Source of the DNA: Winogradskyella sp.
GTDB lineage: Bacteria > Bacteroidota > Bacteroidia > Flavobacteriales > Flavobacteriaceae
Direction: 5' to 3'
Assembly: GCA_004211785.1 (NCBI GenBank)
Contig: SHBX01000001.1
Location: forward strand, 186,001-250,000
Length of the DNA stretch: 64,000 nucleotides
Part shown: positions 44,759-54,973 of the stretch, one piece after another
Position numbering within the stretch: the stretch's first letter is position 1
Layout of the letters: the number at the start of each line of letters is the position of its first letter
Made by a program: the position numbers and the translations under genes
The notes under the pieces: generated by a model
What the model was told of the DNA's origin: nothing
The model's input: only the letters and a program-made list of their open reading frames with translations
Databases searched by the model: none

Positions 44759-47182
44759 TTGAATTTTATACGTGCAACGATTACCGTAGTTACCTTTTTA
44801 ATGTTAGGCATAATAGTCCAAGCACAAACTGTTATTGTAAAAGAAAAAGCTTCAAAAGAACCAATTCCAGGTGTGGTTCTTTACAATCTAAAAAAAACCA
44901 AATCTGTGATCACAGATATTGATGGTAAAGCAGAACTAAATGTGTTTTCTGAAAACGAAGTTATCTACTTTCAGAATTTTCTTTATACCAAACTACAACT
45001 CACTAAAAGTGCAATTGTGCAGAGCAATTTTGAAATTTTTATGACCTTAAGCGTAGAGGATTTAAATCAAGTAGTTATTTCGGCATCAAAGTTTGAACAA
45101 AGTAAGAGAGATATACCACAGTCTATAGTTAGCTTTAGCGCTAAGGACATTGCGTTAGCAAACCCGCAAACTAGTGCAGACGTTTTGGCTGCAACAGGAA
45201 ATATATTTGTGCAAAAAAGTCAACTAGGTGGAGGAAGCCCTATTATTAGAGGTTTTTCGACTAACAGATTGCTTATTGCTGTTGATGGTGTTCGAATGAA
45301 TAATGCCATATTTAGAGGCGGAAATTTGCAAAATGTCATTTCTATAGACCCATTTGCTATTCAGAATACTGAGGTAACACTTGGGGCAGGTTCCGTAGTT
45401 TATGGAAGTGATGCTATTGGTGGTGTCATGAGCTTTTACACTAAAAAACCTCAGTTATCTTATAAAGACGATGTATTCTTAAAAGCTAATGCCGTTACAC
45501 GATATGCAACGGCTAATAACGAAAAAACAATACACGCAGATGTTAATCTTGGCTATAATAAGTGGGGGTTTTTATCTAGTATAAGTTTTACAGATTTTGA
45601 TGATTTAAGAATGGGACGTCACGGACCAGACGAATATTTAAGAACACAGTTTGTAGAAACTGTAAATGGGACAGATATTTTAGTCAATAATTCTGATCCA
45701 TTAGTACAAAACCCAACAGGTTACAATCAGATAAATTTGATGCAAAAGGTACATTTTGAACCGGCGGATAATTTAAAATTCGATTTAGGATTGCATTATT
45801 CTGCTACATCTGACTTCGGAAGATATGATAGACTTATAAGACCTAGTGGTTCTGGATTGCGCTCTGCAGAATGGTACTATGGACCCCAAAAATGGTTTAT
45901 GAGTAACTTTACTGTAACTAAGTTAAGTAGTAGTTCTACATTTTATGATAAGATAAAAGCGACAGTAGCATATCAAAATTTTAAAGAAAGTAGAATCGAT
46001 AGAAATTTTCAGTCTGTAACTCGACGAACACGCTCTGAACAGGTAGATGCATTGTCATTTAATTTAGATTTAGAAAAGAAGTTAAGTAATACCTCAAGCT
46101 TATATTACGGATTGGAATATCTATATAATATTGTAGGTTCAGAAGGATTTGAGACCAATATAAATACGAACCAAAATACAGCATCATTATCAAGGTATCC
46201 AGATGGTGCTTCATGGCAATCTATTGCAGCTTATACAAGTTATAAGTATAAGCCAAATAAGAAGTTTGTGTTTCAGTCAGGAATACGATACAATCACATA
46301 ATATCTAATGCCAATTTTGAGGCTAATAATGCATTTTTAAGCCTTCCTTTTAACACCTCTGAAATAAACTCGGGAGCATTAACAGGAACAGCAGGAGTTA
46401 GATGGATACCTAATGATATAATTGAGTGGAACTTAAATGCTTCTACCGCCTTTAGAGCTCCAAATATAGATGACATAGGTAAGGTGTTTGACTCTGAACC
46501 AGGTTCTGTTGTTGTGCCTAATAATAATTTAAGACCCGAATATGCATATGGTGGTGAACTAGGTCTTAAACTTAACTTTAATGATAGAGTAAGACTTGAT
46601 TTAGCAACATATTACACATTCTTAGATAATGCTTTAATTCGCCGTAATTTTACACTTAATGGGCAAAGTGAAATTCTTTACGATGGTGAATTAAGTACTG
46701 TGCAAGCTATTCAAAATGCTTCCCAAGAATATATCTACGGTTTTGAAATTGGCGCTGAGGTTAATTTTTCTGAGAGATTACAACTAAGGTCGCAATACAA
46801 TATTATTGGTGGCACAGAAGAAGCTGATGGCTTAGAAGTTCCAGTGAGACATATTGCGCCGAGTTTTGGTCGTACACATTTAACTTACAAACTTAAGAAT
46901 TGGACTTTTGATGCTTTTGCGATATACAATAATGAGCTAACTTTTAATGAATTGGCACCATCAGAAATTAGTAAAGATTTTCTCTATGCTAAAGACCAGA
47001 ATGGGAATCCTTATTCGCCATCATGGTATACTTTAAATTTAAGAACACAATTTAAGATTAATGATAATTTTGAATTAACGACAAGTTTAGAAAATATAAC
47101 TGATCAACGTTACAGACCGTATTCTTCAGGCATTGCGGCAGCAGGACGAAATCTCATTGTCTCTCTTAAGTATAGTCTATAA
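44759..47182 (+). CDS. TonB-dependent outer-membrane receptor
   Basis: This 807-residue protein has a signal peptide (MNFIRATITVVTFLMLGIIVQAQ), read from a TTG at 44759 because the next ATG would remove half the leader. A carboxypeptidase-like regulatory segment follows (ITDIDGKAELNVFSENE), then the plug (SAKDIALANPQTSADVLAATGNIFVQKSQ, GGSPIIRGFSTNRLLIAVDGVRMNN, GSVVYGSDAIGGVMSFY) and a 22-strand barrel ending LIVSLKYSL. It imports iron chelates, cofactors or glycans with TonB energy; the substrate is unknown and no SusD partner is near. Confidence 0.92.
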   Translation: MNFIRATITVVTFLMLGIIVQAQTVIVKEKASKEPIPGVVLYNLKKTKSVITDIDGKAELNVFSENEVIYFQNFLYTKLQLTKSAIVQSNFEIFMTLSVEDLNQVVISASKFEQSKRDIPQSIVSFSAKDIALANPQTSADVLAATGNIFVQKSQLGGGSPIIRGFSTNRLLIAVDGVRMNNAIFRGGNLQNVISIDPFAIQNTEVTLGAGSVVYGSDAIGGVMSFYTKKPQLSYKDDVFLKANAVTRYATANNEKTIHADVNLGYNKWGFLSSISFTDFDDLRMGRHGPDEYLRTQFVETVNGTDILVNNSDPLVQNPTGYNQINLMQKVHFEPADNLKFDLGLHYSATSDFGRYDRLIRPSGSGLRSAEWYYGPQKWFMSNFTVTKLSSSSTFYDKIKATVAYQNFKESRIDRNFQSVTRRTRSEQVDALSFNLDLEKKLSNTSSLYYGLEYLYNIVGSEGFETNINTNQNTASLSRYPDGASWQSIAAYTSYKYKPNKKFVFQSGIRYNHIISNANFEANNAFLSLPFNTSEINSGALTGTAGVRWIPNDIIEWNLNASTAFRAPNIDDIGKVFDSEPGSVVVPNNNLRPEYAYGGELGLKLNFNDRVRLDLATYYTFLDNALIRRNFTLNGQSEILYDGELSTVQAIQNASQEYIYGFEIGAEVNFSERLQLRSQYNIIGGTEEADGLEVPVRHIAPSFGRTHLTYKLKNWTFDAFAIYNNELTFNELAPSEISKDFLYAKDQNGNPYSPSWYTLNLRTQFKINDNFELTTSLENITDQRYRPYSSGIAAAGRNLIVSLKYSL

Positions 47183-47214
47183 AAAAACTCCAAACAAATG
47201 TCTGGAGTTTTTTA
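47181..47214. terminator. bidirectional terminator after TonB receptor and lamin-tail gene
   Basis: AAAAAACTCCA and TGGAGTTTTTT pair around a loop, with T-runs on both strands, between two convergent genes. Confidence 0.85.
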
Positions 47215-47233
47215 TAATATATAATTATTGAGC

Positions 47234-50200
47234 TTATTTCTTTATTGACTTTTTAGTAATTGTTAGTCCATTTGCTAGTTCAACTTTTGCAATAAATATC
47301 TGAGATTTTAAGTTCGAAAGGTTATAAGTCTCAGAAGAAGAATCTCCATCTAAGTAGTAGACAAGTCTTCCTTGTAAATCATATATAGAAACATTTTCTA
47401 TAGAAAGAGAATTATTTTTTAATTCAAATTTTACGTTTCCGTCTGTAAGTTCTGTTATGATTAAATCATTTTCACCAAGAATATTGTCACCTGTAGAAAG
47501 CACCTGACTTTTAAATACAATTTCAAACCTATCGTTAAATGTGCCACCATCCGAAGTAAATGTGTAACCTGAGGACGTCAAATCATGAACAATATTTAAG
47601 TCATTATCTTTTATGTAAACAGGGTTGTTATTTAAAAAATCCCCTTCACGCCCAACGGCTTCTAAAGTGTATGTTTCGTTTGTAGTAATGTAAGCACCAA
47701 AACCTAATTTAATAACTTCATCTTCATTAAGACTACTCTTTGCCTTTCCTTGAATAACATAAAAACCATCACCATTATTATCTAAAGAATAAAGTACACC
47801 TGCATTACCTGCATAGTTTCTATTAGTGTCAATGGAATTTCCATCATATCCGTCAGTGGCGATGTCCGCATAAGCCACACAAATTTGACTAAAAATACCG
47901 ATATCAGAACTTAAGTTTATATGTAATTTTTCTATTGAATTAGAAACACTTGCAACACTTGAATTACTAGTCCTAAAGAATTCATCATTAACATTATTAC
48001 CACTTACACGCATGCTATTAGTAAAGACTACACCTCCACTAGATGCTGAAGGTATAAAAAATGCTTGTCCAGATGGAACTTGTCTAGATGGTGCTGCAGT
48101 AGTACCATTACCAGCTTCACCTAAAGTATTTACAGTGATATAATCGTTTTGGTTGTAGTTAAAAACTTCATTACCTGGATTAACGACATTTACATCACTA
48201 ACATTAGACCACATATAAATTACTTCATAAATGGTATTATTACCAGGTGCAACTGTCCCATTCTCAGCAAAAAAAGCATCAACATCTATTGCAGAAGGGT
48301 ATGGGTTTCCAATTAGGTTCCAGTGCAAACCATTTGTTGGGTCATTAACAACAGGGTAAGTTATATCTCCTGTATTGTATGCTCCTTCAAAAACGTAACT
48401 ATAAGCAAATCCAGCTCCAAGAAAACCAATTTGGTTGTGACTGCCAGCAAAACCTTGACCTGGCGTCATAGGGAAATCTCCTTGTTCTCTTGTCCATGCA
48501 TTTGCATCATCATCGATACCGTCTCCGTCAGTATCAACAAAGTTATTGGCATTAAACCAAAAGACGCGACTACTATCAAATAAAGCACCATCTGTACTTT
48601 CTCCCGCTACTGGAGAACTCCAATAGGTAACATCGTACCAATTAGTAAGAGGCGATGTTGTTTTGTTTACAACTGCAGTTGCATCAGTATTTAATGTAAA
48701 TGTTCCAGCTAAAGACCCATCGCCGCGTTGCACAAAACTTCCTTGAGTTTCTACGACAATTTCATTAGATGCTGTACCGTCATCAGTCACAGCTATGTTG
48801 TTGATAATCTCTACATAATAACCATTAGTGACTGTTAAGCTTCCACCAGAATTAATTATCAAGCTACATGCAGTAAAACTAGGGTTGGTTGCATTAACAG
48901 TATAGTTGCCATCAAGTATTGCCGCTGTAGAAGTATCTGGCACTCCAGCACTCCAAGCAGAACCATCCCATGTTGTTGTACTAGGACAAGAACAATCACT
49001 TATATGCATGTTAAAATCACTAGTGTCATTTGCAGGAGCAACTGTCCATTGAGAAGCATCATAGGCAACAGTAGGAATTAATACATCTTGATTTCTTCTT
49101 AAAACTGTATTTTGAGCAAAGTTCGAAGCATCACCAATAAAACCTAAAACATCAATGTTTTCTCCAGAGATTGTTTGTAATGCCATAACGTCATTTCCAG
49201 TAAAATTCATAGTATTACCTGTAACAGCAAAATCACCAGTGATGGCAGCTGTACTTCTGTAAATTAAAAATGTAGAATATGAATTTATTGTTCCTGATAA
49301 ATTAGCTATTGAAGGTAAAGTGCCTCCATTTCTATAACTAGCCAATCTGTATGCGCTAAGGTCTATTGCTCCATTTGTTGGGTTGTACAACTCAATATAT
49401 TTATTGTTTCCATTTCCTGCTCCACTTGGTTCATGATATTCACTTATAATCAACTCAGAGCAATCTGTTATTGGAGCTGTTACTTCGGCATCCGCATTTA
49501 TATTTATTGTTGTAACACCAGTGGTCGCAACGGTAACATTATCATTATACGTATTTTCAGTTAAGCCAGATATTAACCTGATGTAAATTGTAGTTAGAGC
49601 AACAGTTCCTGTAGTAGGAGTTAAATTAATACTATTTGTAAATCCTGCACCAGAAGTTGTTGATATTTCAAAGTTAGTAGGAGCGGTAATTACTATGTCA
49701 GTTGTTAATGTATAACCTTGCACTGTAAAAACAGCTTCTGTTAATGAAGCGTCTCCTTCAACATAACCCAATCCTGACACAGAAGTAGGGCTAATATTTA
49801 CAGTAGGCGTAGCAGGTGCAGTACCTTCTACCAAAATATTATCTAATAGAGGTCTCTCATTATTACCATTTACTGTCATTGTTACTCTAAGCTCTAAAGT
49901 AGAACCAGATAAACCAGTATCTGATACCACAGTAAGTGGGAAATCATTAATGATAGTGCCATTATTTGCAGCTAAAGTCCAGACGCCTCCATCAATTCTG
50001 TATTCAGTTACATATGTATCAGCGTCTTCAAGAGTATCTGTACTATCATTCTCTGATGCTTCAAGAGAGAATTGAACGTTAGTGAAATTTGTAATATCAA
50101 TTACTGGAGATAACCATGTAGCATTTGTATCAAGGTCTCTAGCTTCAAGCATTTCACTTCTTACTTGAAAATAATCATTTGTCGCAGTAAGAGAAGCATT

Positions 50201-50371
50201 ACTAATATCTACTGTCCACGAAACACCAGACACATCTGTAATTGGTCCAGGTCCTATAGCACCTTTACCATTTTGTCCTGTAAAGTCTTCTGAATATATA
50301 GTTGTTTGCCCAAACCCAATAAGAGAAAAAGAGAAAAAAGCAAGTATTAGAATAGGTAATTTTTTAAACAT
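47234..50371 (-). CDS. large T9SS-exported protein with lamin-tail domain
   Basis: This 1045-residue protein has a signal peptide (LILAFFSFSLIGFGQ). An N-terminal region with beta-sandwich features follows, then a lamin-tail domain near residue 310 (LIISEYHEPSGAGNGNNKYIELYNPT), a segment with HLSGG-like strand repeats, a Thr/Ser-rich middle part, a jelly-roll-like zone and a type A T9SS sorting domain at the end (VSIYDLQGRLVYYLDG to TITKKSIKK). It is likely a cell-surface protein, perhaps binding DNA or sugar. No enzyme motif is seen. Confidence 0.85.
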   Translation of the reverse strand: MFKKLPILILAFFSFSLIGFGQTTIYSEDFTGQNGKGAIGPGPITDVSGVSWTVDISNASLTATNDYFQVRSEMLEARDLDTNATWLSPVIDITNFTNVQFSLEASENDSTDTLEDADTYVTEYRIDGGVWTLAANNGTIINDFPLTVVSDTGLSGSTLELRVTMTVNGNNERPLLDNILVEGTAPATPTVNISPTSVSGLGYVEGDASLTEAVFTVQGYTLTTDIVITAPTNFEISTTSGAGFTNSINLTPTTGTVALTTIYIRLISGLTENTYNDNVTVATTGVTTININADAEVTAPITDCSELIISEYHEPSGAGNGNNKYIELYNPTNGAIDLSAYRLASYRNGGTLPSIANLSGTINSYSTFLIYRSTAAITGDFAVTGNTMNFTGNDVMALQTISGENIDVLGFIGDASNFAQNTVLRRNQDVLIPTVAYDASQWTVAPANDTSDFNMHISDCSCPSTTTWDGSAWSAGVPDTSTAAILDGNYTVNATNPSFTACSLIINSGGSLTVTNGYYVEIINNIAVTDDGTASNEIVVETQGSFVQRGDGSLAGTFTLNTDATAVVNKTTSPLTNWYDVTYWSSPVAGESTDGALFDSSRVFWFNANNFVDTDGDGIDDDANAWTREQGDFPMTPGQGFAGSHNQIGFLGAGFAYSYVFEGAYNTGDITYPVVNDPTNGLHWNLIGNPYPSAIDVDAFFAENGTVAPGNNTIYEVIYMWSNVSDVNVVNPGNEVFNYNQNDYITVNTLGEAGNGTTAAPSRQVPSGQAFFIPSASSGGVVFTNSMRVSGNNVNDEFFRTSNSSVASVSNSIEKLHINLSSDIGIFSQICVAYADIATDGYDGNSIDTNRNYAGNAGVLYSLDNNGDGFYVIQGKAKSSLNEDEVIKLGFGAYITTNETYTLEAVGREGDFLNNNPVYIKDNDLNIVHDLTSSGYTFTSDGGTFNDRFEIVFKSQVLSTGDNILGENDLIITELTDGNVKFELKNNSLSIENVSIYDLQGRLVYYLDGDSSSETYNLSNLKSQIFIAKVELANGLTITKKSIKK

Positions 50372-50434
50372 AACGATTTGGTTTTTTTGTCACATTAGAC
50401 ACAAAGTAAGGGAATTAGAACTTATTTTTGTGTT

Positions 50435-50908
50435 ATGAACCCTCAAAAAACCTATTCTCTCGATGAAGCGCAGAAAATTCTAGAAAATTACTGTGCATAC
50501 CAAGAGCGTTGCCATAAAGATGTTACCGATAAACTACGAAATATGCGGATGATACCTGAGGTAATAGATACTATTGTAGTACATCTTATTCAAAATAATT
50601 ACCTAAATGAAGAGCGTTTTGCTAAAGCTTTTGCAAGAGGAAAATTTAGAATAAAAAAATGGGGGAAGAATAAAATAGTAAGAGAATTAAAGTATAGGCA
50701 AATTTCTGATTATGCGATTAAAAGTGCTTTAACCGAAATTGATTTAGATGATTATTATAAAACACTTCAAGAATTAACCGAAAAAAGAATTACTCAAGTC
50801 AAAGAAAAGAATATTTACAAAAAAAAGAAAAAAGTAGCTGATTATTTACTCTATCGTGGTTGGGAATCTAACTTAATTTATGAAAAAATTAATGAATTAA
50901 TAAAGTAG
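50435..50908 (+). CDS. recX: regulatory protein RecX
   Basis: This 157-residue helical protein matches RecX: KILENYCAYQERCHKDVTDKLRNM, LIQNNYLNEERFAKAFARGKFRIKKWGKNKIVRELKYRQIS and VADYLLYRGWESNLIYEKINEL. It binds RecA filaments and limits recombination. It is single, divergent from the lamin-tail gene (63-base gap) and convergent with the cupin gene. Confidence 0.92.
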   Translation: MNPQKTYSLDEAQKILENYCAYQERCHKDVTDKLRNMRMIPEVIDTIVVHLIQNNYLNEERFAKAFARGKFRIKKWGKNKIVRELKYRQISDYAIKSALTEIDLDDYYKTLQELTEKRITQVKEKNIYKKKKKVADYLLYRGWESNLIYEKINELIK

Positions 50909-50912
50909 AGAA

Positions 50913-51770
50913 CTAAGTTCTATTAGTTCTTGTAATAGCTTGCTCATTTTTCCAATCAATCCATTTTTGTCCCTTGATTCTTCGCATTATATTATCATAA
51001 CTACGCATTACAAAAAGATTATAAATGGCTTTGCCTAGGTTTTTAGGATTACGAGCTATGGCTCGTAAACTCATTGAAAAGCCAGGTGTTATATACCTCA
51101 TGTGATGCCAATAACCTTCAGGCATGTATAAAACTTCACCGTGATTAAGATTACAAACCCAGCCTTTTGCATTTTTAAGAGCAGGCCATTTATTAAAATC
51201 AGGATTTGAAAAATCAATGTCTTCTCGCGTAATCAGAGAATGTGGAATTTTATAAAGATGCTTGTTCTGTTTTTGGTCAAATAAAATACATTGCTTTTCA
51301 CCTTCAAAATGAAAATGAAAAATATTTGCTAAATCAATATCGTAATGCATAAAGGTATGCGAATCTCTACCTCCAAAAAACAGCATTGGTAAACCTTTCA
51401 TAAGGCGCAAACCAAAGTCGGGATAGCTAAAATCTTTTTGCAGTTGAGGCACTTCTTTTAATATGTTCCAAAGAAAAATCCGATATTTTGTAGGCTCTTT
51501 TTTGAGTAGGTCTACGTAATCATTCATCTTCATTGTGGCATGTGCTTCATTAAAACCATCTTTATAGTCTACAGGCCTATCATCGTAAAGAGGTACTGTA
51601 ATATCTCCAGCTACTTTTTTCATGTAATCAAGATTCCATTTGGCGTAAGCTGGCCAGTCTTCGACAAAACGCTCAATAACCACAGGTTTTTGTGGTTTAA
51701 AGTAATTTTTAATAAAATCCTCTTTTGTAATTGTTTCTACACGAGGAATATCTTGAAGATTTAATTGCAA
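50913..51770 (-). CDS. cupin-like (JmjC-type) Fe(II)/2-oxoglutarate-dependent protein
   Basis: This 285-residue protein matches the cupin_8/JmjC-like group: KPVVIERFVEDWPAYAKWNLDYM near the N-terminus, FMHYDIDLANIFHFHFEGEKQCILFDQ with the HxD iron motif near residue 142, and VLYMPEGYWHHMRYITPGFSMSLRA with the distal His. It may hydroxylate an amino-acid side chain; the substrate is unknown. It has no signal peptide and is single. Confidence 0.85.
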   Translation of the reverse strand: MQLNLQDIPRVETITKEDFIKNYFKPQKPVVIERFVEDWPAYAKWNLDYMKKVAGDITVPLYDDRPVDYKDGFNEAHATMKMNDYVDLLKKEPTKYRIFLWNILKEVPQLQKDFSYPDFGLRLMKGLPMLFFGGRDSHTFMHYDIDLANIFHFHFEGEKQCILFDQKQNKHLYKIPHSLITREDIDFSNPDFNKWPALKNAKGWVCNLNHGEVLYMPEGYWHHMRYITPGFSMSLRAIARNPKNLGKAIYNLFVMRSYDNIMRRIKGQKWIDWKNEQAITRTNRT

Positions 51771-51846
51771 TGTTGATTGATTTTAATAACTCAAAGTTAA
51801 TAAAACGTTACTAAAATTAGAAAATTGTAAAATGAAGTTTAACGTA

Positions 51847-52941
51847 TTATTTTAAAACTTTAGCTTTCTGCTTTGCTTCTTCATTACGCCCAATCTTGTG
51901 TTCTGGCCTTGACCATTTAGGTTTCTCACCTAAAGACTCGTACTCAGAATCACTAGCTTCAACTGTCTGCGGCTGTGTTTTTTTAGTGAATGGTTTTTGC
52001 GGATTAAGACCTAAAAGCTTAAACATTTCCATATCCTCGTTAACATCTGGATTAGGTGTAGTCAATAATTTATCACCAGCAAAAATGGAGTTTGCTCCAG
52101 CAAAGAAACACATGGCTTGACCTTCGCGAGTCATTTGCGTACGACCTGCACTTAAACGTACCTGAGTTTCTGGTAATACTATACGTGTAGTTGCAACCAT
52201 ACGTACCATATCCCAAATAGAGACAGGAGTTTGGTCTTCTAGTGGTGTACCGTCAACCGCTACTAAAGCGTTAATTGGTGTTGATTCTGGTTGTGGGTCT
52301 AAAGTAGAAAGCGCTACTAACATTCCTGCACGATCTTCGGTTTTTTCTCCCATACCAATAATACCACCAGAACATACTGTAACATTTGTTTTACGAACGT
52401 TATCTATAGTTTCTAGACGGTCTTCAAAACCACGAGTAGAAATCACTTCTTTATAATACTCTTCAGACGAATCTAAATTATGATTGTAAGCATATAAACC
52501 TGCTTCAGCTAGCCGTTGTGCTTGATTTTCGGTAACCATGCCTAGTGTACAGCAAACCTCCATATCTAGTTTGTTAATGGTACGTACCATTTCTAAAACT
52601 TGATCAAACTCTGGACCATCTTTAACGTTTCGCCATGCAGCTCCCATACATACACGAGAACTTCCAGAAGATTTTGCACGCAAGGCTTGGGCTTTTACTT
52701 GTTGTACAGACATTAAATCGTTACCCTCAATGTCGGTATGGTAACGAGCTGCTTGAGGACAATACCCACAATCTTCTGGACATCCACCTGTTTTAATAGA
52801 TAACAACGTAGAAACCTGAACCGTATTTGGGTCATGATTTAAGCGATGTATTGTAGCCGCATCATAAAGCAGCTCCATTAATGGCTTGTTATATATATCA
52901 AGGATTTCTTCTTTAGTCCAATTGTGTCTTACTGTACTCAT
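51847..52941 (-). CDS. bioB: biotin synthase
   Basis: The ORF track starts at 52965; the ATG at 52941 (MSTVRHNWTKEEILDIYNKPL) matches the family start and gives 364 residues. It has the radical-SAM motif CPEDCGYCPQ near residue 55, then CMGAAWRN, VCSGGIIGMGE and TRIVLPETQVRLSAGR, which bind the iron-sulphur clusters and substrate. It converts dethiobiotin to biotin. It is separate from the bioF-bioD-bioA operon by ~4.5 kb. A low-scoring -7-like TATTTTTG lies at 52963-52970. Confidence 0.95.
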   Translation of the reverse strand: MSTVRHNWTKEEILDIYNKPLMELLYDAATIHRLNHDPNTVQVSTLLSIKTGGCPEDCGYCPQAARYHTDIEGNDLMSVQQVKAQALRAKSSGSSRVCMGAAWRNVKDGPEFDQVLEMVRTINKLDMEVCCTLGMVTENQAQRLAEAGLYAYNHNLDSSEEYYKEVISTRGFEDRLETIDNVRKTNVTVCSGGIIGMGEKTEDRAGMLVALSTLDPQPESTPINALVAVDGTPLEDQTPVSIWDMVRMVATTRIVLPETQVRLSAGRTQMTREGQAMCFFAGANSIFAGDKLLTTPNPDVNEDMEMFKLLGLNPQKPFTKKTQPQTVEASDSEYESLGEKPKWSRPEHKIGRNEEAKQKAKVLK

Positions 52942-52971
52942 AAATTCACATCTTTTACAAAACAAAAATAA

Positions 52972-53445
52972 CTATATCCATTTAGATTCTCGCTCGGTAG
53001 CATCTAAAATATCAACATTTAATAAAGATGCTATTTCCTTTGCTTTATTAAAAGCATCATCAATGTTATAAGTCCTGTATGCTTCAATTCTTTTACTCGT
53101 GTTATAAAACAAATTAAGTTTAATAACTTCGTTTTTTACATTGGCTTCCGCGGATCTAGAACGTAATGTCGTTAATTCATTTGTTTTAAAAACTGACACA
53201 TATTCAATATCTGGAAGCGGTTCCCATTTTCCTATAGAAATTCCTAGTATTGACTTAATCTTTCTGTACTTATGATGTTCAAAATCGAATTCAGAGCCAT
53301 TTATTAGAAGCAGAAAAATCCCCATACCTATAATAATAAACCCTGTAAAATCAGTAAATAGAGAAACAATGCCTACAATTAAAGCTAAGGTGCCTAAAAT
53401 TAGTTTCCATAAAGGAAGCTGTCTTTTAAAAGTGAATTTGTTCAT
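52972..53445 (-). CDS. membrane protein of unknown function
   Basis: The ATG at 53445 (MNKFTFKRQLPLWKLILG) is preferred to the track start at 53472, giving 157 residues. Two adjacent membrane helices (ILGTLALIVGIVSLFTD, GFIIIGMGIFLLLIN) precede a soluble part (ISIGKWEPLPDIEYVSVF, RTYNIDDAFNKAKEIASLLNV) that resembles a PH-like domain. No family is recognised. It lies between bioB and a terminator that ends the flotillin gene. Confidence 0.6.
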   Translation of the reverse strand: MNKFTFKRQLPLWKLILGTLALIVGIVSLFTDFTGFIIIGMGIFLLLINGSEFDFEHHKYRKIKSILGISIGKWEPLPDIEYVSVFKTNELTTLRSRSAEANVKNEVIKLNLFYNTSKRIEAYRTYNIDDAFNKAKEIASLLNVDILDATERESKWI

Positions 53446-53459
53446 GAATATATAATTAA

Positions 53460-53485
53460 AAATTCCACCCAATCGGGTGGAATTT
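53460..53485 (-). terminator. terminator after the flotillin gene
   Basis: AAATTCCACCC, loop AATC, GGGTGGAATTT form a perfect 11-bp stem 14 bases past the stop of the flotillin gene. Confidence 0.75.
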
Positions 53486-53499
53486 ATTAAAAGTGGTTA

Positions 53500-54933
53500 C
53501 TAATCTTCAGATGCTTCAACTTCAGCATCATTTGCTTCAATTTCTTTTTTGTCTTTACCTTTTAAATACTCTGGCAAATCCATACCAGCCATATTAAACA
53601 TTTCTTGTAAAGGTGGTACCGATTTGTACATTCCGGATAAGAAATTAGCAGTCGATGATTTTCCATCTTTACCATTTCCACCATTATCCCAAACGGTTAC
53701 TTTATCAATTTTAATGTTTTTGATAGCTTCAGCCTGAGTCTTAACTAATTCAGGTAATTTATCAGCGATGAGTAATAATACAGCATCTCTACTATTATTA
53801 CCAGCTGCCTTTACAATTTCATCTAAACCTGCTGCTTGCTTGGTTAAGACTTCATATAAACCTTTTGCTTCGGCTTGTGCTTTAAATAATATTGCATCTG
53901 CTTCACCTTTTGCACGTCTTCTAATACGTTCAGCTTCCGCTTCGGCATCAATTTCAACTTTACGTTTATCAATTTCAGCAGGCACAATAACATCTGCCAT
54001 TTGAGACGAACGCTCACGTTCAGCTCTAGCAGCTTCAGCTTGTTGTTCAGCAGCATAAGACTCTTCTAATGCTTTTGCTGATTGTACTTTCTCAGCAGCT
54101 ATTGCCACACGCTCAGCTTCAGCTTCACGTTGACGACGTAACGAATCTGAATTTGCTACAGAAATCTTAGCCGAGTTTTCACCTTCAACAGCTTGTGCAT
54201 TTGCAGCTGCTACTTGAGTACGCTCATCTTGTACGGCGTTTGCTTCACCAATAGAACCATCTCTAGTTTTCTCAGCAACCGATTTACGAGCTGCGTTAAT
54301 TGCGTGAGCCGCAGCTTCTTTACCAAGTGCTTCGATATAGCCAGATTCATCAACGATATCAGTAATATTTACGTTGATTAATTTAAGCCCTACTTTCTTT
54401 AATTCCGACTCTACACTTGCAGAAATATTAGTTAAAAATTTGTCACGATCGTTATTAATTTCTTCAATATCCATTGAAGCTACAACCAAACGTAGTTGCC
54501 CAAAAATAATTTCTTGAGCTAATTCTTGAATTTCATTCTGCCCTAATCCCAATAGACGTTCTGCAGCATTCTGCATGATACCAGGTTCTGTAGAGATACC
54601 AATGGTAAAGCGCGATGGTACATTAACACGAATGTTTTGTTTTGATAAGGCATTAACGAGATTAACTTCTATAGAAATAGGTGTCAAATCTAAAAACTCA
54701 TAATCCTGAATTACAGGGATTATAAACGCTGCACCACCATGAATACATTTGGCAGATTGTCCGCCACCAACTTTACCATATACTACAAGAATTCTGTCCG
54801 AAGGACAACGCTTGTAGCGTTTTATTAATACGATTAATATGAGTACAATAAATAATACGCCAAAAATTAGCGCCATTGGTCCGCCAATGCCTTCTAATGG
54901 ATTATCTTGTATAAGTATGTTTAGTAATTTCAT
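53500..54933 (-). CDS. flotillin-like SPFH/band 7 protein
   Basis: This 477-residue protein has one N-terminal membrane helix (IGGPMALIFGVLFIVLILIVLI), the SPFH domain (residues ~50-220) and a long Ala/Glu-rich coiled coil (KISVANSDSLRRQREAEAER, IRRRAKGEADAILFKAQAEAK), the layout of flotillin. Such proteins organise membrane microdomains. It is cotranscribed with the NfeD-like gene upstream (40-base gap), the standard pairing of the two families. Confidence 0.93.
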   Translation of the reverse strand: MKLLNILIQDNPLEGIGGPMALIFGVLFIVLILIVLIKRYKRCPSDRILVVYGKVGGGQSAKCIHGGAAFIIPVIQDYEFLDLTPISIEVNLVNALSKQNIRVNVPSRFTIGISTEPGIMQNAAERLLGLGQNEIQELAQEIIFGQLRLVVASMDIEEINNDRDKFLTNISASVESELKKVGLKLINVNITDIVDESGYIEALGKEAAAHAINAARKSVAEKTRDGSIGEANAVQDERTQVAAANAQAVEGENSAKISVANSDSLRRQREAEAERVAIAAEKVQSAKALEESYAAEQQAEAARAERERSSQMADVIVPAEIDKRKVEIDAEAEAERIRRRAKGEADAILFKAQAEAKGLYEVLTKQAAGLDEIVKAAGNNSRDAVLLLIADKLPELVKTQAEAIKNIKIDKVTVWDNGGNGKDGKSSTANFLSGMYKSVPPLQEMFNMAGMDLPEYLKGKDKKEIEANDAEVEASED

Positions 54934-54973
54934 ATAATTATTTTTAGTTGTTATTAATGTTATTTATAATGTT

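Noticed and set aside
53768-54056. ORFs on both strands within the flotillin coiled coil
   Set aside because: Result from the Ala/Glu repeat composition of flotillin.
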